A stretch of 64,000 nucleotides of DNA, from positions 248,001 to 312,000 of the forward strand of contig JADJNS010000004.1 of NCBI GenBank assembly GCA_016714225.1, written 5' to 3'. The DNA comes from Archangiaceae bacterium. GTDB taxonomy: Bacteria > Myxococcota > Myxococcia > Myxococcales > Myxococcaceae. The number at the start of each line of letters is the position of its first letter. The first letter of the stretch is position 1. Positions 1-7,022 of this stretch are shown one piece after another. The position numbers and the translations under genes were made by a program. The notes under the pieces are model-generated. The model ran no database searches, had not been told where the DNA came from, and was given only the letters and a program-made list of their open reading frames with translations.

Positions 1-288
1 GATCTGTCGAAGGGCAGGGTGGTCACCGCCGCGAAGCTCGGCGACAGCGAAGAGGGGCTGCCGGCAGGCCACGACTACACCGTGCAGGGCATGGTCACCC
101 GCGGAGACAAGACCTACGTGCAGCTGCGCAACCCGTGGGGCAACACCGCGCCGTCGTACGCCACCAACGCCAACCGCGACGAGGGCACGTTCGAGCTGAC
201 CACCGACCAGTTCAAACAGCACTTCAGCAACGTGACCGTCTACGACCCGCCGCCCAGCGCGGGTCACAACGGGCGCTTGCCGGGTTGA
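1..288 (+). CDS. Calpain-like cysteine protease (peptidase C2), C-terminal fragment
   Basis: The reading frame is open from the first base, so the N-terminus lies outside the window. What remains is the end of a calpain-type catalytic core. The motif GHDYTV (His at residue 24 of the fragment) and LRNPWG (Asn at residue 44) match the catalytic His and Asn blocks of family C2. They are followed by the usual acidic Gly/Thr-rich strand and a terminal F-x-x-x-F segment. The catalytic Cys would be upstream and cannot be checked. Bacterial calpain-like proteases occur in myxobacteria, but their substrates are mostly unknown. The gene ends about 60 bp before the next start. The family call is good; activity is not proven. 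Confidence 0.75.
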   Translation, partial: DLSKGRVVTAAKLGDSEEGLPAGHDYTVQGMVTRGDKTYVQLRNPWGNTAPSYATNANRDEGTFELTTDQFKQHFSNVTVYDPPPSAGHNGRLPG

Positions 289-336
289 GCGCGAGCCGGC
301 CGCCCGCGCGACATGGCGCCTGCACGGCTCACGACC

Positions 337-342
337 TAGAGT
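337..342 (+). promoter_or_regulatory. -10-like hexamer TAGAGT, possible leaderless promoter
   Basis: TAGAGT lies 6 nt before the GTG start at 349, and there is no Shine-Dalgarno between them. A -10 box here would place the transcription start at or next to the start codon. No clear -35 is visible. The same arrangement recurs before several other genes in the window. Confidence 0.35.
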
Positions 343-348
343 TCGGGC

Positions 349-1656
349 GTGATCCGCGCTCGGTGCTTGATGCTCGTGGTGCTGGTGGCCTGTGGCGAGA
401 CCCCGGGTGGAGCAACCGGCGGCGGCGCCTCGGCTGGCGGTGGCTCTACCGCTGGCGGTGGCTCCGCGGCCGGCGGTGGCTCTGCGGGCGGTGGTGTCTC
501 TGCGGGCGGCGGTGGCTCTACCGCGGGCGGCGGTGGCTCTACCGCGGGCGGTGGCTCCGCGGGCGGCGGTGGCTCTGCGGGCGGGACTGCGGGCGGCAGC
601 GCCGGTGGAAGGGCGGGAGGCAGCGCGGGTGGAACTGCAGGAGGGAGCGCGGGCGGCTCAGCAGGAGGCCCGACCGACGCAGGTCAGCCGCCGGTGATCG
701 CCGGGTGCCAGATCTTCCCCTCGAATCACATCTTCAACACGCGCATCGACAGTCTCCCCGTGCATCCCGACAGCGCGGCGTACATCACGACCATCGGCGC
801 GACCGTCGCCGTGCACCTCGACCTCGGCAGGCAAGAGACCCAGACCGCGGTCGACTACTACGGCATCCCCTACAACGTGGTGAACGGCACCACGCTGACC
901 TGGAGCGACGTGACCTACCCGACGGGGTGGAACGACGAGTCCGACTGCGCGACCGGCGCCAACCACACCATCACCTCTCCGTGCCTGGTGGCGTCGAAGC
1001 AACTGCCGATACCGACGAACCCGCTGATCGAGAGCGGCGTCGTCACCGCCGCCGACGGAAACGATCACCACCTGCTGGTGGTCGACTCGGCGAGCTGCCG
1101 CCTGTGGGAGCTCTACAACGCTTACAGCGGCAACCCGTGGAAGGTCGACTCGTCGGCGATGTGGGATCTGCGGTCGAACGCCCTGCGCCCCGACCGGTGG
1201 ACCTCGTCCGACGCGGCGGGCCTGCCCATTCTCCCGCTGCTGCTGCGCGCCGACGAAGCCAGCACCGGCACCATCAACCACCCGCTGCGCTTCACGCTGC
1301 AGAGCGCGAAGATTCGCAACGCCTACGGCTGGCCGGCGAGGCACGGCACCGGCACCGGCACGGCGACCACCACTCCGAAGATGGGGCAGCTGTTCCGGCT
1401 GAAGGCGAGCTACGTCATCTCGAACAGCTTCGGTACCCAGTCCAAGGCGATACTCCGCGCGCTGCAGCGCTACGGCATGTACATCTCGGACATCGGCTCG
1501 AACCTCTACCTCCAAGGTGAGCCGAAGAGCGCGTGGTCTTCGACGACCATCAGCGAGGTGCAGACCCTGCACGCTTCTGACTTCGAGGCCGTCGACTTGA
1601 GCGCGATCACCACGCGCTCGGGCTTCGATTCGAACTCTGGCGCCGTGCCGCCCTGA
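349..1656 (+). CDS. Lipoprotein with Gly/Ser-rich linker and a conserved globular domain of unknown function
   Basis: This 435-residue protein starts at GTG. It has a short hydrophobic leader ending in the lipobox LVAC (Cys15), so it is probably a lipoprotein. Residues about 20-107 are a low-complexity AGGGS linker. The remaining roughly 325 residues form a globular domain beginning with a Cys and an IFPSNHIFNT-type segment, and containing DLRSNALRPDRWTS, DAAGLPILP and RALQRYGM. I recognise this as a family of secreted bacterial proteins without an assigned function. The linker presumably spaces the domain away from the outer membrane. No neighbouring gene suggests a role. Confidence 0.8.
   Translation: MIRARCLMLVVLVACGETPGGATGGGASAGGGSTAGGGSAAGGGSAGGGVSAGGGGSTAGGGGSTAGGGSAGGGGSAGGTAGGSAGGRAGGSAGGTAGGSAGGSAGGPTDAGQPPVIAGCQIFPSNHIFNTRIDSLPVHPDSAAYITTIGATVAVHLDLGRQETQTAVDYYGIPYNVVNGTTLTWSDVTYPTGWNDESDCATGANHTITSPCLVASKQLPIPTNPLIESGVVTAADGNDHHLLVVDSASCRLWELYNAYSGNPWKVDSSAMWDLRSNALRPDRWTSSDAAGLPILPLLLRADEASTGTINHPLRFTLQSAKIRNAYGWPARHGTGTGTATTTPKMGQLFRLKASYVISNSFGTQSKAILRALQRYGMYISDIGSNLYLQGEPKSAWSSTTISEVQTLHASDFEAVDLSAITTRSGFDSNSGAVPP
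406..663 (+). repeat. In-frame Gly/Ala/Ser low-complexity coding repeat
   Basis: This stretch consists of imperfect GGC-rich units encoding AGGGS, AGGS and AGGT repeats inside the lipoprotein gene. Units vary in length and third bases, so it is an evolving coding microsatellite rather than a perfect tandem array. Length variation by slippage would keep frame only in multiples of three. Confidence 0.8.
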
Positions 1657-1661
1657 AAGCG

Positions 1662-1695
1662 AAACGGGCGCCGAGGTCACCCTCGACGCCCGTTT
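1662..1695. terminator. Hairpin between lipoprotein gene and tRNA-Gln, probable bidirectional terminator
   Basis: The left arm AAACGGGCG-C-CGAGG and right arm CCTCG-A-CGCCCGTTT form a 14-bp stem with one mismatch and a TCAC loop. It starts 5 bp after the lipoprotein stop codon and lies just beyond the 3' end of the oppositely oriented tRNA. The T tract is short, so efficiency is uncertain. Confidence 0.65.
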
Positions 1696-1699
1696 CAAG

Positions 1700-1770
1700 C
1701 TGGGGAACTAGGATTCGAACCTAGATAGCCAGAGTCAGAGTCTGGAGTCCTGCCGTTGGACGATTCCCCA
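1700..1770 (-). tRNA. tRNA-Gln (anticodon CUG)
   Basis: On the minus strand the sequence folds as a complete cloverleaf. The acceptor stem is TGGGGAA/TTCCCCA, the D arm is GTCC/GGAC, and the anticodon stem CCAGA/TCTGG encloses loop CTCTGAC. The T arm is CTAGG/CCTAG with loop TTCGAAT. The anticodon CTG reads CAG (Gln), and the discriminator base is G as expected for tRNA-Gln. CCA is not encoded, so the 3' end must be added by nucleotidyltransferase. The length is 71 nt. Confidence 0.95.
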
Positions 1771-1790
1771 AGAACCGGAACCGGTGCTGC

Positions 1791-2174
1791 CTACTGCTCC
1801 TTCTGTTTCTTACCCGACTTCGAAGCCTTTGTCTTCGTGGCCGCGACGGGCACCACGTATACCCGAACTTCGTCGTTTGCCTCATACACGTTGATGCCCT
1901 CCCACCCTTTTCCTGACGGGTTGGCGATGTGGAAGGCCTTCACTCCGGGCTGGTTCACCACGTTCTTCCACGCGTAGCTCTTCTTCGGGTACTCGCGCGA
2001 ATAGAACTTGATGATGTTCTCCCAGTCTTCCGATACCCGGTAGCGCAGCTCGGCCACCTTGCGCGCGTACATCGGCAGCACTGCGCCGAGCACGTGCTCA
2101 CCCGGTTCGGACGTGGCGAACGACAGCGCCGGGAGCAGCAGCACCAGCGCAAAAACGAGGGCGAACCGTCTCAT
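1791..2174 (-). CDS. Small secreted protein of unknown function
   Basis: This 127-residue protein has a clear signal peptide (MRRFALVFALVLLLPALSFA, residues 1-20). The mature domain is rich in Tyr, Trp and charged residues, with SEDWENIIKFYSREYPKK in the middle. It ends in a lysine-rich tail (KTKASKSGKKQKEQ). The ATG overlaps the TGA of the CPBP protease gene in an ATGA junction, so translation is probably coupled. It is the third gene of a gltX-CPBP-secreted protein unit. The mature part resembles no family I can name. A periplasmic or outer-membrane location is inferred from the signal peptide. Confidence 0.75.
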   Translation of the reverse strand: MRRFALVFALVLLLPALSFATSEPGEHVLGAVLPMYARKVAELRYRVSEDWENIIKFYSREYPKKSYAWKNVVNQPGVKAFHIANPSGKGWEGINVYEANDEVRVYVVPVAATKTKASKSGKKQKEQ

Positions 2175-2947
2175 GACGTCTTCGAGAATAGGGCCGGAAA
2201 CAGCGCCGGAGAAGCGGTGATCAGGTCCATCCACACGGCGACCGAGCAGTGCACCAGCACCCCATACCAAAAACTGCGCGTCCGCAAAGCGAGGATCCCC
2301 AGAGCCACTCCCGCCACGATGCTGCCCAGTGCCTCGGGCTCGGCCTTGCCCAGGTGCATCACCGCGAACGGCGCCACCGGAATCAGAATCGCCCCCGCCC
2401 GCCCGAACCGCGGCAGCAGGCCGTTCAGCATCCACCCCCGGTAGAAGAACTCCCAGGCCACGAAGTACAGCACGTACCCCAGCTCGTAGAACGCGAAGAG
2501 CCCCAGCGAGACCTGCGTCTTCCCCCCGCCCAGGTGCAGCGTGTGCGCGCTCGAGCCCGCCAGCGGGTACTGCCCCTGAAACGCCTTCCACTTCGAGGCC
2601 ACGAACGCCGCCGGCAGCATCACCACCAGAAACAGCACCGACACCTTCAGCCCCGCCCGCCAGTCTCCCAGGCCGAAGCCGTACTTGCGGTTGAAGCTGC
2701 CCCGGGTCGCGTACGAGAGAACCAGCGGCATCACCAGGTACAGCAGCACGCTGCTGAAGAACCACCACCAGTAGCTCAGCACGTTGAGCGCGGGGTGGTT
2801 GTCGAAGCGGTTGCCCACCACGTTGCGGAAGTAGCCGGTGCTGCCCTGGTAGTGCGAGATGACCAGAAACGCGCTCGCCCCGCACATGATCACCGTGGGC
2901 TCAGCGCCCAGCTCGCGCAGCCAGACGCGCGCGGTCTTGGCGATCAC
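2171..2947 (-). CDS. CPBP-family intramembrane glutamic protease (Rce1/CAAX-protease-like), candidate myxosortase
   Basis: This 258-residue, strongly hydrophobic protein has about seven membrane segments. The CPBP (Abi, PF02517) motifs are visible. WEFFYRG corresponds to EExxxR with the first Glu replaced by Trp, FAVMH to FxxxH, and a later HCSVAVWMD supplies the last His block. I chose the GTG at 2947 because it overlaps the gltX stop in a GTGA junction; longer versions only add gltX-derived residues. Myxosortases, which process MYXO-CTERM tails, belong to the CPBP family, and two MYXO-CTERM proteases are encoded within 4 kb. A myxosortase role is therefore plausible but unproven. Other CPBP roles, such as immunity or signal-peptide degradation, remain possible. 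Confidence 0.8.
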   Translation of the reverse strand: MIAKTARVWLRELGAEPTVIMCGASAFLVISHYQGSTGYFRNVVGNRFDNHPALNVLSYWWWFFSSVLLYLVMPLVLSYATRGSFNRKYGFGLGDWRAGLKVSVLFLVVMLPAAFVASKWKAFQGQYPLAGSSAHTLHLGGGKTQVSLGLFAFYELGYVLYFVAWEFFYRGWMLNGLLPRFGRAGAILIPVAPFAVMHLGKAEPEALGSIVAGVALGILALRTRSFWYGVLVHCSVAVWMDLITASPALFPALFSKTS

Positions 2948-4338
2948 TTCAGCGCGGTCGCGATGCGGCTGAGCGCCTCTTCGCGGCCCAAAAGCTCGAG
3001 CGTCTCGCCGATGCCGGGGCTGGTGGTCGTGCCCGTCACCGCCACCCGCAGCGGCTGGGCGATGGCGCCCATCTTCAGGCCCGAAGTCTCGGCCAGCTTC
3101 TTCACCGCCTCGTCGATCGCCGCCGCGTTCCACGTGCCCAGCGGCGTGAGCGCATCGCGCGCCTTCGCCAGCACGCCCTTGCCGTCGGGGGTGAGGTGCT
3201 TGGCCGCCGCCTCGGCGTCGATGGTCACGCCGTGCTTGAAGTACCCGGCCATCTTCTCGCCCATCTCACCCAGCGACTTGGTGCGCTCGCGAAACGCGCC
3301 CACCAGCTTCGCGATGCGCGGGTCACCCGCCGCCACCCCCGGCACGAACGGGGTCACCCGCTGCGCGATGTCTTCGATCGGCAGCTTCTTCAGGTACTGC
3401 TGGTTCAGCCACACCAGCTTCTCGGGGTTCCACACGCCTGAGGTCTTGCCCACGTTCTCGAAGCCGAACCACTGCTTCATCTGCTCGACGGGAATGAACT
3501 CGTCGTCGCCGTGGCCCCAGCCCAGCCGAATCACGAAGTTCAGCAGCGCCTCGGGCAGAATGCCGTTCTTCTTGTGCAGCATCACGTCGGCTTCGGGGTG
3601 CTTGCGCTTGCTGAGCTTCTCGCGGTCGGGCCCCAGAATCAGCGGGAAGTGCGCGAACGTCGGCGGCTTCCACCCCAGCGCGTCGTACAGCGCCAGCTGG
3701 GGGAAGGTCGAGTTCACGTGCTCCTGGCCACGGCCGACCAGGGTGATCTCCATCTCGTGGTCGTCGACCACGCAGCCGAAGTTGTAGAGCGGTATGCCGT
3801 CGGCCCGCATCATCACGAAGTCGTCGAGGTCGGAGAACGTCTTGGTGATGCGCCCCAGCACGTGATCGTCGAACGAGTACGAGCCGTCGCCGTGCGGCAT
3901 CTTGAAGCGAATCACCGCCGGCAGGTTCGGCGTGTCTTTGCGCTCGCGGCACTTGCCGTCGTACTTCCACCCCAGGCCGCCCTCGCTGCGCCGCGCGTCG
4001 AGCTCTTCCTTCGTGCAGTAGCAGCGGTACGCCTTGCCCTGCGCCAACAGCTGCTCGGCGTGCTTCTTGTACGACGCCAGCCGCTGCGTCTGGAAGTAGG
4101 GCGGAAACGGGCCGCCCACCTCGGGCCCCTCGTCCCAGTCGATGCCCAGCCACTTCAGGCCGTCGAGAATCGCCTTCACCGACTCGGGGGTCGATCGCTC
4201 GAGATCGGTGTCTTCGATGCGCAGCACGAACGTGCCCCCGTTGCGACGCGCGTACAGCCAGTTGAACAGGGCCGTGCGCGCGCCTCCGATGTGCAGGTAA
4301 CCGGTCGGCGACGGAGCGAATCGAACGCGAGGCTTCAT
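2944..4338 (-). CDS. gltX: Glutamyl-tRNA synthetase
   Basis: This 464-residue class I aminoacyl-tRNA synthetase charges tRNA-Glu, and possibly tRNA-Gln in organisms using the transamidation route. The HIGH-type motif is in PTGYLHIGGART near residue 11. The KMSKS-type motif is KLSKRKH around residue 240. The N-terminal Rossmann core, the zinc-like Cys cluster (CYCTKEE) and the C-terminal anticodon-binding part are all present at normal length. The start is an ATG. It is the first gene of a coupled three-gene unit. Because glnS is also present in this window, direct charging of tRNA-Gln is available. Confidence 0.97.
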   Translation of the reverse strand: MKPRVRFAPSPTGYLHIGGARTALFNWLYARRNGGTFVLRIEDTDLERSTPESVKAILDGLKWLGIDWDEGPEVGGPFPPYFQTQRLASYKKHAEQLLAQGKAYRCYCTKEELDARRSEGGLGWKYDGKCRERKDTPNLPAVIRFKMPHGDGSYSFDDHVLGRITKTFSDLDDFVMMRADGIPLYNFGCVVDDHEMEITLVGRGQEHVNSTFPQLALYDALGWKPPTFAHFPLILGPDREKLSKRKHPEADVMLHKKNGILPEALLNFVIRLGWGHGDDEFIPVEQMKQWFGFENVGKTSGVWNPEKLVWLNQQYLKKLPIEDIAQRVTPFVPGVAAGDPRIAKLVGAFRERTKSLGEMGEKMAGYFKHGVTIDAEAAAKHLTPDGKGVLAKARDALTPLGTWNAAAIDEAVKKLAETSGLKMGAIAQPLRVAVTGTTTSPGIGETLELLGREEALSRIATALK

Positions 4339-4379
4339 GAGTCGCGCGCAGTTACCAGATGGGGGAGTATTGGGGAATC

Positions 4380-4970
4380 ATGAAGACCCTATTCGCGGGC
4401 GCGCTGCTGCTCGCCGCTCCTGCCCTCGCCACCACCCTGTTAGCGCTCGATGTTCCGGCCATGAGCCGCTCGGCCGACGCCATCGTCCAGGGCACCGTCA
4501 CCCGCGTCGAGGCGAAGCTCAGCAAAGACAAGAGCCGCATCAGCACCCACGTCTTCGTGCAGGTCAGCGAGTCGCTCAAGGGGCAGGGCACCAGCGAGGT
4601 CGAGCTCGTGCAGCCCGGCGGCGTCGTCGGCGACCTCGGCCAGCGCGTCTCGGGCACCGCCCACCTCAAAGAGGGCGACGAGGTGGTGGCGTTTCTCGAG
4701 CGGCGCGGGCCGCGCGCCTTCATGCTCGTCGGCATGGCGCAGGGCTGCTTCCGCATCGAGCGCTCGAGCGACGGCAAGGCCGCCTTCGCCCTGCAAGACC
4801 CCGACGGCGAGGTCGCGGTGCTCGACCCCGTCACCCACGCCGTGGTGCAGAAGAACACCACCCCGCAGAAGCTCGACGAGCTCAAAGCCCAGATTCGCGC
4901 CGCGCTGGCGCAGCCCCTCGCCGATGAGCCGCCGCCGGGGCGGCCTGCGGTCGACAAGGCGGTCAAGTGA
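4380..4970 (+). CDS. Exported protein of unknown function preceding the metalloprotease pair
   Basis: This 196-residue protein starts at the ATG that gives a clean signal peptide (MKTLFAGALLLAAPALA); an upstream in-frame ATG at 4359 would add seven residues before it. The mature part is a beta-rich domain (DAIVQGTVTRVEAK, VSESLKGQG, GEVELVQPGG-like strands, GDEVVAFLERRG). It resembles a domain seen near secreted proteases in several phyla, but no function is established. Its TGA overlaps the GTG of the first metzincin (GTGA), so the three genes are probably co-translated. It might be a chaperone or inhibitor for the proteases; that is inference from context only. Confidence 0.75.
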   Translation: MKTLFAGALLLAAPALATTLLALDVPAMSRSADAIVQGTVTRVEAKLSKDKSRISTHVFVQVSESLKGQGTSEVELVQPGGVVGDLGQRVSGTAHLKEGDEVVAFLERRGPRAFMLVGMAQGCFRIERSSDGKAAFALQDPDGEVAVLDPVTHAVVQKNTTPQKLDELKAQIRAALAQPLADEPPPGRPAVDKAVK

Positions 4971-5851
4971 TCTACGCCCTGATCGCCGTGGCGCTGGCCA
5001 TACCCAGCGACCCGTACGTGCGCAGCCGCGTTCGGCCCGCCACCCCGTCGGACCACTGCCTGTACTGGACCGAAAATTCTTCGCTGACGTGGAAGGCGAA
5101 CGTCAAAGGCAACGACGAGACCGTCGGCGACACCGAGTTCGACGCGTTTCGCCGCTCGTTCGCCGAGTGGAACGCGCAGCTCGCCGGCTGCGGCAGCCTC
5201 ACCTGGGTCGAGGGCGAGCGCACCTCGTCGCGCGACATCGGGTGGAAGGAAGACGCCGCCGCGATCAACGAGAACATTCTGCTGTTCCGCACCCAGAAGT
5301 GCTCCGACGTGGTCCCGCTCTCGGACTCGTGCTGGAACGACGAGAACGACGCCGACGACTGCGGCAACAAGTTCGACTGCTGGGAGCACCAGGCCGCCGC
5401 CATCGCGCTCACCACCACCACCTATGACCCCCACTCGGGGCGCATTCTCGACGCCGACATCGAGCTCAACGTGCCCGGCTTCATCTTCACCACCGTCGAC
5501 GCGCCGGTCTGCCTGAACCGCAACTTCTCGCAGTCGTGCGTGGCGTGGGACGTTCAGAACACCGTCACCCACGAGGTCGGCCACATGATGGGGCTCGATC
5601 ACACCCTCTACGTCGGCTCGACGATGAACCCCACCGCGCCCCCCGGAGAGACCAGCAAGCGCCTGCTCGACGTCGGCACCCGCTCGTTCGTCTGCGACGC
5701 GTACCCCAAGGGCGGCGTGTCGAAAGACTGCGTGATTCAGACCAGCACCGGCGAGCTCGGCGCCGCCTACAAACCGTGTGGGTGTGGGTCGGCGGGTGGC
5801 CTGTTGCTGTTTCCGGCGCTGATGGTCGCCTCGAGGCGCCGCCGCAGGTGA
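4967..5851 (+). CDS. Myxosortase-dependent metzincin metalloprotease (MXAN_2677/MXAN_2678-like), first copy
   Basis: This 294-residue secreted zinc protease has the metzincin site HEVGHMMGLDH (His202, Glu203, His206, His212) followed by the Met-turn STMNPTAP. The N-terminus is a signal peptide. Several Cys pairs in the central region (CSDVV, CWNDEND, CGNKFDCW) probably form disulfides. The C-terminus is a MYXO-CTERM signal: CGCG, then a hydrophobic helix, then RRRRR. That tail is expected to be cleaved at the Cys by a myxosortase so the protein becomes surface-anchored. The start is GTG, overlapping the previous stop. Substrates are unknown. Confidence 0.88.
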   Translation: MIYALIAVALAIPSDPYVRSRVRPATPSDHCLYWTENSSLTWKANVKGNDETVGDTEFDAFRRSFAEWNAQLAGCGSLTWVEGERTSSRDIGWKEDAAAINENILLFRTQKCSDVVPLSDSCWNDENDADDCGNKFDCWEHQAAAIALTTTTYDPHSGRILDADIELNVPGFIFTTVDAPVCLNRNFSQSCVAWDVQNTVTHEVGHMMGLDHTLYVGSTMNPTAPPGETSKRLLDVGTRSFVCDAYPKGGVSKDCVIQTSTGELGAAYKPCGCGSAGGLLLFPALMVASRRRRR

Positions 5852-6738
5852 ACCCGAGGTCTCTCGCGCTGCTCGCGGTCTTCGCCAGCGCCGAGGCTTC
5901 GGCTCAGTACGTGCGCACCCGGGTGAGCGACCCCGACAGCACCCTCTGCGTCACCTGGGCCAAGCGCGACTTCACCTACCACGTCGACCAGGCCGGCAGC
6001 GTGCGCACCCCCGGTGAGGCCGAGTTCACCGCCGTCGACGCGGCGTTCGCCACCTGGCAGGGCGTGTCTGACTCGTGCTCCGACTTTCAGTTCATTCGCG
6101 GAGCGCGCATCGCCGACGCCCAGGTCGGCCGCGGCACCCAGACCGAGAACGCGATCGTCTGGCGCGAGCAGCCGTGCGACCAGGTGGTGCCCCAGAACGA
6201 CCCCTGCTTCGACGACAACACCTGCCTCAACCAGTACCACTGCTGGGACCACGGCCAGTTCACCCTCGCGCTCACCACCACCACGTACTCGGTGCGCACC
6301 GGCGCCATCTACGACGCCGACGTCGAGATGAACGCTGCCGACTGGCTGTTCACCACCATCAGCTCTCCGCCCTGCAAAGAGGGCGCAGAGAGCGTCTCGT
6401 GCGTCGCCACCGACGTGCAGAACACGCTCACCCACGAGATCGGCCACGCCGTCGGCTTCGATCACGTCGACGCCATCGGCTCGACCATGGAGCCCACCGC
6501 CCCCATCGGCGAGATCACCAAGCGCCTCGTCGATCACGGCACCGTCGAGGGCTTCTGCACCACGTACCCCAAGGGTGGCCCACCCACCCCCTGCGACGAG
6601 CAGATGCTCGCCCGCCGCCGCATCAAGGCCAGCCAGACCGGCACGCCCCAGCTCGCCGACTTCGGCTGCTCGGCCGTGCTCGGGCCCGCCGAGCTGCTCC
6701 TCGCGCTGGTCGCGCTGCGCGTGCTGCGGCGCCGTTGA
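5848..6738 (+). CDS. Myxosortase-dependent metzincin metalloprotease, second tandem copy
   Basis: This 296-residue paralogue of the preceding gene is joined to it by a GTGA overlap, which fixes the GTG start at 5848. It has a signal peptide (cleavage probably near ASAQ) and the metzincin site HEIGHAVGFDH (His196 to His206) with the Met-turn GSTMEPTAP. It shares the same Cys-rich central segment (CFDDNTCLNQYHCWDHG). The tail FGCS, hydrophobic helix, LRRR is a MYXO-CTERM signal. Tandem duplication with divergence suggests different substrates or cleavage preferences. Both copies keep every zinc ligand and the catalytic Glu, so both should be active. Confidence 0.88.
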   Translation: MNPRSLALLAVFASAEASAQYVRTRVSDPDSTLCVTWAKRDFTYHVDQAGSVRTPGEAEFTAVDAAFATWQGVSDSCSDFQFIRGARIADAQVGRGTQTENAIVWREQPCDQVVPQNDPCFDDNTCLNQYHCWDHGQFTLALTTTTYSVRTGAIYDADVEMNAADWLFTTISSPPCKEGAESVSCVATDVQNTLTHEIGHAVGFDHVDAIGSTMEPTAPIGEITKRLVDHGTVEGFCTTYPKGGPPTPCDEQMLARRRIKASQTGTPQLADFGCSAVLGPAELLLALVALRVLRRR

Positions 6739-6799
6739 AATGGGGCCCAAGGCCGCCGTCGAACGGAATCGCGCAGGGTAGTGGTGAGCCTGCCGAACC

Positions 6800-6954
6800 A
6801 TCGAACCCTGCCGTCGCACGCCGAAGGCTGTGCAGCAGATACTCCATCGTAGGGTGCGCGACGCGGTGCTGCTTGAAGCCTGGAGTTCGCAGCGTGGGTG
6901 CCTTCGACCTGGAGTGCACCCATTCGACTTCGCCGCCTCGCGGCTGCTCAGGGT
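6800..6954 (+). repeat. Dispersed intergenic repeat, copy 1 of 3
   Basis: This noncoding block of about 155 bp begins TCGAACCCTGCCGTCGC and ends GCTCAGGGTG. Inside are CAGATACTCC and CTGCTTGAAGC blocks shared with copies at 29887 and 33906. It is the most diverged copy: the internal GGGAGTAT arm is degraded to GGAGTTCG. It fills most of the 284-bp gap between the second metzincin and the receptor gene, a gap where I see no ORF. Confidence 0.75.
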
Positions 6955-7022
6955 GAACGCCTCGAGCACCACCGCGCTCGGCGCTTGACGACGCCTCGCC
7001 CAGGCCGCATGAGGGCGCCCTC

